A DNA stretch of 64,000 nucleotides from Cryptomeria japonica (Eukaryota > Streptophyta > Pinopsida > Cupressales > Cupressaceae). The position numbers and the translations under genes were made by a program. This document shows, piece by piece, positions 44,252 to 54,393 of the stretch. Where the stretch lies: assembly GCF_030272615.1 (NCBI RefSeq), contig NC_081410.1, forward strand, positions 575,262,263 through 575,326,262. Reading direction: 5' to 3'. Under the pieces are notes generated by a model that ran no database searches, was not told where the DNA came from, and saw only the letters and a program-made list of their open reading frames with translations. Position 1 is the first letter of the stretch. The number at the start of each line of letters is the position of its first letter.

Positions 44252-45678
44252 ATGGCATCATTAACCAACATCATGTTGGAACATAGTCAAAAGTTCAACG
44301 GCCGCAACTACAACACCTAGAAACAGCGTATGCTTACCATCTTTGAGAATCGTTGCCTTGATCAGTTTGTTTTGGGCAAGGAATCTCGTCCTACAACAGC
44401 AGGTGATGATCAAGACAAACATGATGTGAAGAATCGAGAGGTTGTCATGCTTATCAAACTCTCCGTCACAGATGATCAACTCCCACAGGTGCCTTCAGGT
44501 AAAACAGCAAAAGAGATCTGGGATCTTTTGAAGGATCTTCATGAAACGTCCGAAAAGAGCCGAACTTTCTTTCTGAAGAATATGTTGTTTTCTATCATGA
44601 TGGATGAGAAGTCATCTATCCAGGCACATCTTACGAAGATCAAGGACATCCGTGATCAGTTAGAAGCTATAGGCCGAACCATGGTGGAAGAGGATATGGT
44701 AGTGATCACGCTGAAAAGCCTTCCCACATCCTACGAGCATTTCATTGATACGCTCAATATCTCCTCTACTAGTGTTGATTTGAAGTTTCCTGATCTTTGC
44801 AACAAGCTGCTCCAATAGGATCGATGGAAGCAGCTGTTTGGAAGCAACGCTAGTTCGTCCACTGAATAGGCTTTCACAACCTCAACTTCGCATAAGTACA
44901 AGGGTAAAGCTTCGTCCTTCCAGCAGAAAGGACAAGGTCAAGGTCAACCTCAGCAGTCTTCCAAAAAGAAGAGCTTACAGTGTTCCTACTGTCATATATA
45001 TGGCCATTTGGTGAAAGATTGCCGGAAATTGATAGCATCCCAGCAATCCAAACAGGGAGGGTCCAAGCAGAAAGCCAATTCTGCCACGCATCCTGATCAG
45101 AAGGAATCTGCCTTGTATGCGTTCATGGCCCAAACCTCCTCTGATGATGTTCAATCATCAGCCTAGTACATTGACTCTGGAGCCTCTCGACATTTCACAC
45201 ATCGTCGGGATTGGTTTACAGAGTACATGCCTTTCACTGATTCAGTGATCTTTGGTGGAGGCGAAGAGTATATTGTTGTTGGCAAGGGCAACTTTCAGAT
45301 TTCATCTGGTGGGAGGGATTTAATATTCCTCAATGTATACTTTGTACCTGGTATGAAGCTCAATCTACTATCAGTCAGTCAGATTATGCAGCATTCACCA
45401 CAGCTGGATGTTGTCTTCAGGTTGCACAAGTGCAGCATTGTTGACAGGGAGACTCGCACTACAGTTGCAGTTGGTATTGAGGATCATGGTCTTTATAGAC
45501 TTGTTGATTCTACTAGTTCTCAGGAGCTCGCCATGGCAACTAGGAGTACTTCCATCAGCACTCTTTGGCATCAACGATATGGGCATCTCAATGTGCACTA
45601 TCTCTCTCAGTTGGTTCGAGAGGATCTAATCATAGGATTACCTGAGATTCAAACTCAGAATCATGGAGTTTCGGAGCG
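44252..45678 (+). pseudogene. gag: Copia 2 gag, protease and pre-integrase, four TAG stops
   Basis: The ATG at 44252 reads MASLTNIMLEHSQKFNGRNY. One frame stays aligned through TAG at 44318, 44816, 44867 and 45164. It contains a gag core (LDQFVLGKESRP, DLHETSEKSRTFFLKNMLFS), a knuckle CSYCHIYGHLVKDC, the protease site YIDSGASRHFTH and a pre-integrase WHQRYGHLNVHYL. A 1 bp frameshift near 45671-45679 separates it from the next frame. At least two TAGs stand where Trp is usual (before KQRM and before YIDSG). Confidence 0.9.
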
Positions 45679-48363
45679 TGTCAAGCTCGAAAGCAGCATA
45701 GAACTCCGTTTTCAAATGGAGATGCTTGGAGAGCATCCAAGGTCTTGCAACTCGTTCATGCAGACATCTATGGTCCCATGAACACTCCATCAGTCATTGG
45801 ATGCAGGTATTTTCTATTATTTGTTGATGATTTCAGCAGACGCATGTGGGTTTATTTTCTTAAGCAGAAATCAGAGGTGTTCACCATGTTTCACACGTTT
45901 AAGGCCTTAGTGGAAAAAGAGTCTAGCTGTCAGATAGTCACTCTTTGGTCCGATAATGGAGGGGAATTTTGTTCTACAGAGTTCACCAACTTTTGTGCAT
46001 CACATGGCATTAAGCATCAGCTTACCACACCTTACACCCCACAGCAGAACGGTGTTGTTGAGCGCAGGAACCGTACAGTCACTGAGATGGCTCGGTCTAT
46101 GTCGGAGTATAGAAATGTTCCAAAACACTTTTGGGCGGAAGCGGTCTTCATTGCAGTCTACCTTTTGAACCGGTCTCCCACAAAGGCCGTTAAGAAGATG
46201 ACTCCAGAGGAAGCTTGGTCTGGCAAGAAGCCCAAAATCAGTCATTTGAAAGTTTTTGGCTCTACAGCTTATGTTTGGATTCCAGATGCCACGCGCACCA
46301 AACTGGATCCAAAGAGTCAGAAATTGATGTTCATCGGCTACAGTGACAACCACAAGGCATATCGGCTGGTTGATATAGACACTAATCACCTCATATTCAG
46401 TCAAGATGTAGTATTTGATGAAGAAAGAGGGCCTTTTCAGCCTTCCTCTCCTAATTTGAGCACTGAGGATCACCCTCCAAAGGCTGTAAGTATGGGTGTT
46501 CGTCTTCCCTTAGCTCCACTTGATGGGAGGGATTTAGTTGACTCTGAAGTTGTGGGGTCTCCCAGGCATGACATTGCACCCCCTGACTTTCCTCAAGATC
46601 TTCTCGATCCACATCCAGAGGAGCTTACTCTAGATATTCCAGGCACTCTTCATCCTGCAGCAGATGTTGGTACTTCTACTCTCCGACCTAAGTGGTGGGC
46701 CAAGACCATTGGTGATCTTCATGATGATGAGCTCATTGAGGGTAGATCAGTTAGAGGTAAGAGCAAGCAACACACAGTTAATTTTGCTCTTATGGCCAAC
46801 ATTCACGGTATTTATGAGCCTCAAACATATACGGAGGCTAAAGGTGTACCTGAATGGGAAAAGGCTATGGCAGCGGAGCAACATAGTCTTCTGAAAAACA
46901 ACAGTTGGGTATTGTCCGATCTTCCTCCAGGAAAGAAGCCCATTGGCTGCAAATGGGTGTTTAAAGTCAAGTATAAAGCTGATGGAAGTCTTGATAAGTA
47001 CAAGGCTCGATTGGTGGCAAAAGGGTTTTCACAGAAGGAGGGCATCGACTATGAAGAGACATTTGCTCCCACAATCAAGATGAGTACCATTAGGCTTGTC
47101 CTCGCTCTCTCAGCTCAATTTGGATGGAAAGTCCATCAAATGGACGTCAAGAGTGCCTTTCTCAATGGTGATTTGCAGGAAGAAGTCTACATGACGCAGC
47201 CTCCAAGTTTCAAGGTTGCCGGTAAGGAGCACCAAGTATGTAGACTAGTCAAAGCACTCTATGGCCTCAAACAGGCTCCTCGTGCATGGTACATCAAAAT
47301 TGATAAGTACTTGATTGATCAAGGCTTTCAAAGGAGTTCTTCAGATCCCAATTTGTATGTCAAACATACTAGTGATGATATTCTATTTCTAGTAGTCTAT
47401 GTTGATGATCTCATAATTACTGGCAATGCAGCACATCTGATCATGCAAGTCAAACAGAATTTGTGTCAGCATTTTGATATGACAGATTTGGGACTTCTCC
47501 ATTATTGTCTCGGTGTAGAGGTTTGGCAGACTGATAGCCACATATTCATTTCTCAGTCAAAGTATGCCAAGAGCCTACTAGATAAATTTCGAATGCAAGA
47601 TTGTAAACTTGCATCTACACCTATGGAGATAGGGCTCAAATTATCAGCCAAATCAGATTCACCTGTAGTGGATGAGTCTTCATTTAGGCAACTAGTGGGC
47701 AGCCTCATCTATCTCACCGCCACTAGACCTGACATCAGTTATGCTGTGAGCTATATTTCTCGCTTCATGTCAGCCCCAAAAGTTGAACATTGGGTTGCAG
47801 CGAAGCGTGTGCTTAGATATGTGAAGGGCAGTCCTGATTTTGGCATTTTGTACAGCAGAAGCAAAGATCCTAGGCTGGTTGGTTTTATAGACTCAGATTG
47901 GGCAGGTTGTGTTGATGAGAGAAAGTCAACTTCTGGGTATGTTTTCAGCTTGGGTACAGGTGCAGTCACATGGACCAGCAAGAAGCAACAGGTAATAGCT
48001 CTTTCCTCGACCGAAGCAGAGTATCGGGGAACTGTTAAGGCAGCATGTGAGGCAATTTGGCTACGTAGGATGCTTGCAGACATGCAAATGTCTCAACCAA
48101 GACCTACTCCCTTGTTTTGTGATAATCAAGGGGTTCTAAAATTAGCCAAAAATCCAGTCTTCCATGAGCGGACAAAGCATGTGGAGCTTCATTGTCATTT
48201 CATCCGCCAGCATGTTGAAGATGGATCAGTGATACTGCAGTACATTCCTACAGAAGATCAGACTGCAGATATCCTCACCAAGTCCTTGAGCCCGGCAAAG
48301 TTTCTCAAATTTAGAGGGCAGCTTGGTGTGATAGATAGCATGACCATTAAGGGAGGGTATTAG
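45679..48363 (+). CDS. pol: Copia 2 integrase, reverse transcriptase and RNase H, intact frame
   Basis: Open from about 45679 with no in-frame stop to TAG 48361-48363; there is no true ATG at its start because it is the 3' part of a polyprotein. Integrase carries HADIYGP, WSDNGGEF and the Glu helix QQNGVVERRNRTVTEMARS. RT carries KWVFKVKYKADGSL, MDVKSAFLNGDLQEEVY and YVDDLIITG. RNase H carries IDSDWAGCVDERKSTSGY, SSTEAEY and CDNQGVLKLAKNP. All catalytic residues appear present. The stop codon lies six bases inside the 3' LTR. Confidence 0.93.
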   Translation, partial: CQARKQHRTPFSNGDAWRASKVLQLVHADIYGPMNTPSVIGCRYFLLFVDDFSRRMWVYFLKQKSEVFTMFHTFKALVEKESSCQIVTLWSDNGGEFCSTEFTNFCASHGIKHQLTTPYTPQQNGVVERRNRTVTEMARSMSEYRNVPKHFWAEAVFIAVYLLNRSPTKAVKKMTPEEAWSGKKPKISHLKVFGSTAYVWIPDATRTKLDPKSQKLMFIGYSDNHKAYRLVDIDTNHLIFSQDVVFDEERGPFQPSSPNLSTEDHPPKAVSMGVRLPLAPLDGRDLVDSEVVGSPRHDIAPPDFPQDLLDPHPEELTLDIPGTLHPAADVGTSTLRPKWWAKTIGDLHDDELIEGRSVRGKSKQHTVNFALMANIHGIYEPQTYTEAKGVPEWEKAMAAEQHSLLKNNSWVLSDLPPGKKPIGCKWVFKVKYKADGSLDKYKARLVAKGFSQKEGIDYEETFAPTIKMSTIRLVLALSAQFGWKVHQMDVKSAFLNGDLQEEVYMTQPPSFKVAGKEHQVCRLVKALYGLKQAPRAWYIKIDKYLIDQGFQRSSSDPNLYVKHTSDDILFLVVYVDDLIITGNAAHLIMQVKQNLCQHFDMTDLGLLHYCLGVEVWQTDSHIFISQSKYAKSLLDKFRMQDCKLASTPMEIGLKLSAKSDSPVVDESSFRQLVGSLIYLTATRPDISYAVSYISRFMSAPKVEHWVAAKRVLRYVKGSPDFGILYSRSKDPRLVGFIDSDWAGCVDERKSTSGYVFSLGTGAVTWTSKKQQVIALSSTEAEYRGTVKAACEAIWLRRMLADMQMSQPRPTPLFCDNQGVLKLAKNPVFHERTKHVELHCHFIRQHVEDGSVILQYIPTEDQTADILTKSLSPAKFLKFRGQLGVIDSMTIKGGY
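48349..48357 (+). other. Polypurine tract of copia 2
   Basis: AAGGGAGGG, directly followed by the LTR start TATTAG. It is inside the coding frame (codons for K-G-G). Confidence 0.85.
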
Positions 48364-48637
48364 AATATTTAATTATATTTTAGTCACCTATATTTAGTTC
48401 GTTGTTTAATGGTCATTTAGCTTTTTAGTTAATTAGCTTTTAAGCTTTATTTAGCATTTAGCTTTTTCTTTTTAATTAATTAGCTTTTAAGCTTAATTTA
48501 GCTTTTAGCTCTTGAATCTTTTACTTTAACGTTATGTTCTAATTATAGAGTATCGTCTTGTAACCTCTATATATACGTGCGTATATCGTTCAATGTAATC
48601 ATCCGATTATTGAATCATTCATTCAATTTATTTTTCA
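48358..48637 (+). repeat. 3' LTR of copia 2
   Basis: 280 bp, about 97% identical to the 5' LTR. It is followed by the target duplication CCAAT. Confidence 0.92.
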
Positions 48638-48642
48638 CCAAT

Positions 48643-49050
48643 GGGATGAAGGCAAAAGTGACCCTACAAGTGCAGCAACAAGTTAGAGGTCTCACCCAAA
48701 CAAGAAGAGCAGTGAAAATCTTTATGACGGGGTTGAAACTTGGGTACCATTATTTCATGCACAAGTACTACTTGTGTTAAGCCTGCAGACCTAGTTAAAG
48801 CAACAAATCCCTATCCTCAAGAATTTTACAACTCATATAGATGGATGGGATGAAGGCAAAAGTGACCCTACAAGTGCAGCAACAAGTTAGGGGTCTCTCC
48901 CAAACAAGAAGAGTAGTGAAAATCTTTATGAAGGGGTTAAAACTTGGGTAGCATGATTTCATGCACAAGTAGTACTTGTGTTAAGCTTGCAGACCTAGTT
49001 AAAGCAACAAAGCCCTATCCTCAAGAATTTTACAACTCACATAGATGGAT
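48643..49050 (+). repeat. Tandem duplication, two 204 bp units
   Basis: 48643-48846 and 48847-49050 both start GGGATGAAGGCAAAAGTGAC and end ACATAGATGGAT (the first has CATATAGATGGAT). Divergence is around 5%. Copia 2 sits with its target duplication ending exactly at the first unit. Confidence 0.9.
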
Positions 49051-50857
49051 CCTTTAGCACAAGGGTCAATGCAAATTTTTCCTTGCAATAGAGGCTACCA
49101 TGTTTAGAATCCACTCATTATGCTCCACCAAACTTGTCCTTGTGGAAGCAATAAATGAGCATGTATTTTATGCGTAATGCTCCTTCCACCAAGGCATCAT
49201 GGCCAAGTTCGATTGTGAGTGTACACCCACAATAGCTTGTAAGGAATCATTCCAAACAAATTCAACGCCTCTTATTGATCGAAGACATTACCTTCCTCCC
49301 AAAATCACATCCTGAACCAAATGAGTATCTAATACCTACAGGGGGCATACCATTCAAGCCAATTTGAATTGTCAAAGAGTTTTTTACAAAACCATTGAAT
49401 CACGCATGTTTAGCAATCAAATTAAGAGAGATAACCCACACCGATTTCATCACAACCCCTACACTAGCATCACCCATACAATTAATCGACAATTTATGGA
49501 AGTTTAGAGCCATTAGGAAGAGAGGCATAATGAGGTGGCTTAGAAGTTGATATCAATGGGGTACAAGAAGAAGAAAAGCCAAGGGGAATTGATGTAACCA
49601 AGTCAAAGGATGGGGAGTGTATGTAATTGAGGCTATTGCATACAAGTTTCTTTACACAGGTGTAGTTCAATGCCATTATAAAATTCTCAATGCCAAGAAT
49701 ATTGCTACTAATGCTATTGAGTGCAAATTTTGGAGAGGAGTATGAGAGTATCAAAAACTGTGAAATTTTTTGGGTGCAATGTCATGACTAAATCTTATGT
49801 TCCAAGCTAAAGAATCCAAAAACACTCCAATACAGTCAAGTTTAATAAACATAAATCATTAATAATTAATAGCTAATATTTATTTTTTAGAGTTTTAAAA
49901 AAATGAACTTTCAGTCCATAAATTTTAAATTGTTTTTTTATTTTTTTATGAATTCTACCTTTTTAATTTTTATTTTTAAAATTTTTTAGATATAGCATTT
50001 GATTTTAATTTTTAAATTGATGTCTATTTAATATTTATTATTTATATATTGAAATTTATTTTGCTTTCGAGTAAATTATATGGCATCTCCAAGTACTTGT
50101 CTCCTTTTTCAAAAAATAGCATACCATATTAGTATTCGTCTCCACCCATACCAATACTTTCTGTTTTCAACATGTTTGTACTTATTAGACACTTCAATTC
50201 TTCATTTTTGTACTTGTTTGGATCTTGCAACTCCAACAAATTCAAACTCTTGCCCATGAATTCAACAACTTCACACACTCTCGTTCCACTTCAACGATTT
50301 CAGCTCCTTTGATTTATGTCTTGGAGCTAATCTCGACCACTAATTTTCTAGCTTTGTTCTTTAGCAATGTCTACTACTTTAAGGGTAAGCTTGTTTTGGC
50401 ATCTCAACCTGTAGTTTGGTAATGCATAAAGTCTAAAGAGGATTTGAGACTCTCTTTTTACTTGTAGCGAACTAGTTGAAATTCACATAAGACTACATAT
50501 CAACCAATGCACTCTCATCGATAGCACAAAAATCCATATATTTAGAGAAAAAAATTTCCTTTTATCATATTCAATAAAACTTTACTTTCAAATATGTAAG
50601 TTGCCACATTTATGAGTATTGTGCATCCAAATATGCAAGTTGTCTTATTTATGATCTCACTTGAAAGGTCATAACTATTTACTGCAACTCAAAATGGGGT
50701 GAGTTTTATTTTATTGAAAAGTAAAGACTAAGTGAATATTTTAAATGTTTTAAAACATGCTTTCAAATAAAATCAAGGAAGTATAAGTCATCAAAGTTCA
50801 CAAACATAATTTGATTCAAGTCCATTATATGACAAGCTTTCTACTACAACTCTTGAG
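49051..50857. other. Intronic, nothing recognised
   Basis: No coding domain, LTR or tandem structure seen. An 86-codon minus-strand frame at 49494-49754 has no recognisable motif. Confidence 0.4.
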
Positions 50858-50868
50858 TGTTGAGACAT

Positions 50869-50939
50869 GGACCAGCTAGGACTCGAACCTAGGACCTTCC
50901 ATACGTTGTTGGAGTGCTCTACCACTGAGCCACTGGCCC
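50869..50939 (-). other. tRNA-like sequence in the 3' LTR of TRIM-like element 1
   Basis: Minus strand, 71 nt. Acceptor stem GGGCCAG pairs fully with CTGGTCC (one G-T). D arm GCTC/GAGC with loop AGTGGTA; A box TGGCTCAGTGG. Anticodon-like stem CTCCA/TGGAA (four of five pairs) with an 8 nt loop. T arm CTAGG/CCTAG with loop TTCGAGT; B box GGTTCGAGTCC is a perfect match. The 8 nt anticodon loop and the lack of a clear anticodon argue against a working tRNA. Confidence 0.8.
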
Positions 50940-50992
50940 CTCTTGGACCAGTCCATCGTCGGTCCGGGTGTGGCTTATTTCCAACACCAACA

Positions 50993-51001
50993 CCCCCCCT
51001 T
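50993..51001 (-). other. Polypurine tract of TRIM-like element 1
   Basis: AAGGGGGGG on the minus strand, directly before the LTR start TGTTGG. Confidence 0.85.
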
Positions 51002-51044
51002 AAGCCACACCTCTCGTGCACTTGGGGCTCCTAGCCTGGACCTA

Positions 51045-51056
51045 GCTTTGATACCA
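51045..51056 (-). other. Primer-binding site of TRIM-like element 1
   Basis: TGGTATCAAAGC directly after the 5' LTR end AACA on the minus strand. It is identical to the copia 2 primer-binding site, so the same tRNA primer is expected. Confidence 0.88.
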
Positions 51057-51067
51057 TGTTGAGACAT

Positions 51068-51138
51068 GGACCAGCTAGGACTCGAACCTAGGACCTTCCA
51101 TACGCTGCTGGAGTGCTCTACCACTGAGCTACTAGCCC
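51068..51138 (-). other. tRNA-like sequence in the 5' LTR of TRIM-like element 1
   Basis: Same fold as the copy at 50869-50939. Differences keep pairing: the acceptor strand is GGGCTAG (an extra T-G wobble), and the A box reads TAGCTCAGTGG, closer to consensus. T arm and B box are unchanged. Changes fall mainly in the anticodon loop. Confidence 0.8.
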
Positions 51139-51196
51139 CTCTTGGACCAGTCCATCGTCGGTCCGAGTGTGGCTTATTTCCAACACCAACATTGAG

Positions 51197-53247
51197 AACT
51201 ATAACAGCTGCATAACCTGTCTAAATATGGAGAAATAGCAAACAATTAACTGTAATAATGTTGTATCACCCTTCATTATGTAATCAAAATGACTTATAAA
51301 TCTCCCTATGTGATTTGCTCATCTAAAAAATAGTCATTTGTCCCTTCCCTTCATTATAGATTTGTACTTGTAATGCATACATTGAAGTGAAAGTAATTAA
51401 CAAGGAATAAGTTTTAAATTTGTAATCTCCAATTATCATGAGCTCATTAACTTGTCTATGATTTAGAATTCATCAGTTAAGCCTTGTTTATAGGGGTTAA
51501 AAGAGGGTTTCGAATGGACAAAACCTTTTACACAAAACATTAAAGATATAGCAATGAAGCCTAGCACCCAAATGTATAATCACAAGGAACTAAAAGTCTG
51601 AAGGCTTAAGACAAGCAGCAATAATTGGAGAACAGTTCAACAAGGACAAAAAGTCAACTAAGGCCCAGCAGAAAACAAGAAACTCACCTGAAAGATGCCA
51701 ATTGAGAATCTGATATAGTCTGAAGTTTTTTTGTTTGCTTTCAAATCTTTGACCAGCGAATTGTTTTATTGGTTTGAGGTGAATTTTGATGTTTTTTTAG
51801 TTTTGGGGGTTTTGCTTGCTTATGCCAATAAAAATTTGCCAAAGAAATGCAATATATAAAAGAAACAATTGACTGAAACAAAATTTCAGAACTCAGATTT
51901 TATTGCAGCAAATTATAAATTCAAGAGAATGACTATTTATGACAACTAGAGCCAAAACTGGCCTACCAGGTGTACAATGCCTTGCCTAGATGAGCTTATT
52001 TTGATGTTGGAGGTGGTGCACAAAGCAATACAGAAGCCTCCAGGTGCTGCAAATTGTTCCAATGTATTTTATTCTCCTTATATATAATTATCAAAAAAAA
52101 TTTAAGGAAGAAATAGCAGATCAAGTGCTTATTCCAAATTCTTGCCAGGAGAAACCTCCAGAACTTACCCCAAATGACCTGAAAGAGGATTCCTTCAATG
52201 CAAAGGTGAATGGATTTTCATCCACACACTGAATAAGGGTGAGAGTTTTTGTTCTCAACCTGAAACTCCAATCAAGCTTGTTGTTGTAGAGCTCTCCAAG
52301 GAAAAAATTGTCAAATATCCAATGAATAATGAATAAAATGTTGCCCCCGATTTTTTTAAACATTCCCCAAACCCTAATTCGAATTTGGGGTTAGGGTTGT
52401 ACTTTTGGCATAAAAAAACATGTTAAGATGTTTCTTTTTATTAAAAATTAACTTCCCCTAAGTGGTTTGACCCATTGAGGGTCTAATTCCTTATTAAAAG
52501 TGGCCATATTGTTAAGTTATAACTTCTAGGGAAATGTGCCAAGGGGCCATTTTTTAATTCATCATTAACTTTTATTAATCTCCTTTTTAATAAAGTTACT
52601 TTATAATTTTTCTAATTATAGAAAAAGTAACTTTATAATGAATTATTATAAAGTCTATGTAACTTAAGCTCACCAAGGCCAAAAATTGACTAAGTATAGA
52701 CTCCTCTTGGTAAAGCCAATCATCTCCTAGCCTCTGTAATTGCCTACGGATGCTACCAGGCAAAACTATGCAACTGAGTGATCACAAGAAAAATGGGGAC
52801 ATTACATCACCAAATCAGGGTGGCTTAAAGCCAAATGCTCCAAAGAGCTTTGAATACGCCTAGCAGGCTTAACCATAGAATCATTAATCCTTTATTTCTC
52901 ATTAACAACCTTCCTCTTTTTGTTTTTCACTCTTGAATCAAAAGACCTAGATCATCCAAGAGAAATCTTTTTTTCCTAGAATTTGGAGAGTGAAACCAGC
53001 GAGGTGCACCCTATGTCCACATCCACCAAATTCTGCACTTGACTAGCCAACTTAGAACCCCTCCAACTTAGAACCCCTCACAGCAGAGTGATCTAAAGGA
53101 TCCATTTTTTTTTTTCATATTTTCTTCCACTAATCATTTGCATTACAACATTTCAATTGGTGCAATAGAAGAACTCTAGATCTTCAAAATCATATTATGA
53201 GCATATGTATGACTGAAGAGTGTTATCTTCAATTGCTTACTCAAGTT
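51197..53247. other. Intronic, nothing firmly recognised
   Basis: A plus-strand frame at about 52095-52232 (LIPNSCQEKPPELTPNDLKE) has protein-like composition but no supported splice sites. A TATATAAAAG at about 51852 and the pair TTAGGGTTGT / ACCCTAATTC near 52372-52398 suggest LTR debris. No family assigned. Confidence 0.35.
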
Positions 53248-53540
53248 TTATGGGAGCTGACCTAAGAGAATGTGCTCCCTTGCAAAAGTTACAACTATGT
53301 TCCAAAGATATTATTAACACCACCAAACCCCCAAATATCAAAAAAGACAAAACAGGAGAAACAAAAAGCAGAGCTGTACAGAATACTAAATCAAGTGTGC
53401 AAGTGCAAGACACTTTTGCAATTGCAAAGCAGAGGGAATTTGATGATTTTGAGACAAATAATAGACTGAGACGTTCCATACCAAACCCAAGGCATTCAGA
53501 CTTCAATACCATACCACATTGCATTCAGTCTTCAATCACA
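53248..53540 (+). CDS. Hypothetical plus-strand frame, possibly an exon
   Basis: Reads GADLRECAPLQKLQLCSKDI, a Lys/Thr-rich middle, then AKQREFDDFETNNRLRRSIP. Composition is protein-like and hydrophilic, without repeats. It lies antisense within intron 2 of the SKA3-like gene. No domain, start context or clear splice borders are seen, so it may be a chance frame or a fragment of a retrocopied gene. Confidence 0.25.
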
Positions 53541-54393
53541 GAGTTAAGTGCATTTATTTTCTACATTTATATCCGGCCCTTTAACATTTATTGTTGCAGA
53601 ATACATTAGCCCACGACTCTCCACTCACTAATAATCTAGGTTGATTGTGCTATGTGTATGCATATTAATGGATTAGCCTAGACTTAGGATAAGGAAAGTT
53701 TATTTTCCTTTACAATGTGGTTGTCTTGACATGTTATTGCAATATTATAGTTATTTCTAATTCATATCTAATAGAAAACACTTTTCTAGCATTTTACAGA
53801 CTCATTCCATATGTTTTTTATGCATATCTATATTTTCGATGAAATTTATAATTTATTTTCAAGTATTTTTTAATTTACTGAGTTTTTGCCAAGTGGCCCG
53901 GGTCCAATGTAAATTGAATTCGCCTACTTTTACCAAGTCAAGAGTTTACGAAATGAGTAAAATATCATCCAGACACGCCTGATATGCAGGGTACAGCAGA
54001 CTGGACTAACTTGTAGAAGGAGACACATCTCGGCTGTGATTAAAGGACAACATGAAAAATAAATAATTAAGAAATACAACCAAAGAGATACCCTCAAGTT
54101 CAACAATGGCATGTAGATCAAGGGCTAGAAGACGAAAAAATCCTTGGTCTTCTACATAAAATTTAATTTGAAGGAAAAAAGAATGTCAAAACTATTAACA
54201 TATCAAACTTCTCCCTCAAGAAATTTTGACAGGAAAGAATAACCCTCGGTGGCCGCACCTAAGGCGGCTGTTGCCCAAATGGAAAACTGTAGGGATGAAT
54301 TTACCAGATTTCTTTCAAAGTACAAGCTGCCGAATAATCATTCCATTATGGAAAAACGGTATATTTAGGGTTAGGGTTTACGATTTAGCTTAC

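Larger units (their letters stand above)
43254..48637 (+). mobile_element. Copia 2: complete Ty1/copia element with long intact pol frame
   Basis: 5.4 kb with LTRs of 279 and 280 bp and the target duplication CCAAT at 43249-43253 and 48638-48642. Order is LTR, primer-binding site, long leader, gag, protease, integrase, RT, RNase H, polypurine tract, LTR. The LTRs start TATTAG rather than TG and end TTTTTCA. They differ at about seven positions. Four in-frame TAG codons and one frameshift lie upstream of the intact 3' pol frame. Confidence 0.93.
50858..51191 (-). mobile_element. TRIM-like element 1 with tRNA-like sequence in each LTR
   Basis: 334 bp in total. Two 135 bp LTRs (50858-50992 and 51057-51191) start TGTTGGTGTT and end CATGTCTCAACA on the minus strand. 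The target duplication TTGAG is perfect at 50853-50857 and 51192-51196. The 64 bp interior holds only a primer-binding site, about 43 bp, and a polypurine tract. The LTRs differ at five positions. Each LTR carries a 71 nt tRNA-like block. It cannot encode protein and must be mobilised in trans. It lies in intron 2, same strand as the gene. Confidence 0.92.
16124..54393 (-). other. Giant intron 2 of the SKA3-like gene (38.3 kb)
   Basis: The donor CCGG/GTAAGC at 54394/54393 and the acceptor TTTTACAG before 16123 bound it; both adjoining exons have phase 1. It contains two gypsy elements, two copia elements, two TRIM-like elements, a non-autonomous LTR element, a 3.9 kb LTR-like insertion and several minisatellites. 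I found no further SKA3-like exon inside, but small ones could be missed. Confidence 0.65.

Noticed and set aside
50869-51138. Two functional tRNA genes
   Set aside because: Both lie inside LTRs of one element with a target duplication. The anticodon loop has 8 nt, its stem has a mismatch, and the two copies differ in the anticodon region.
51590-51710. Exon-like plus-strand reading with LRQAAIIGEQFNKDKKS
   Set aside because: Only about 45 codons between stops, and no splice sites that join it to neighbouring frames.
53237-53524. 95-codon minus-strand frame as a further SKA3-like exon
   Set aside because: Its composition (Cys/Leu/Phe-rich, no heptads) does not fit, and exon 2 already joins exon 3 in phase without it.
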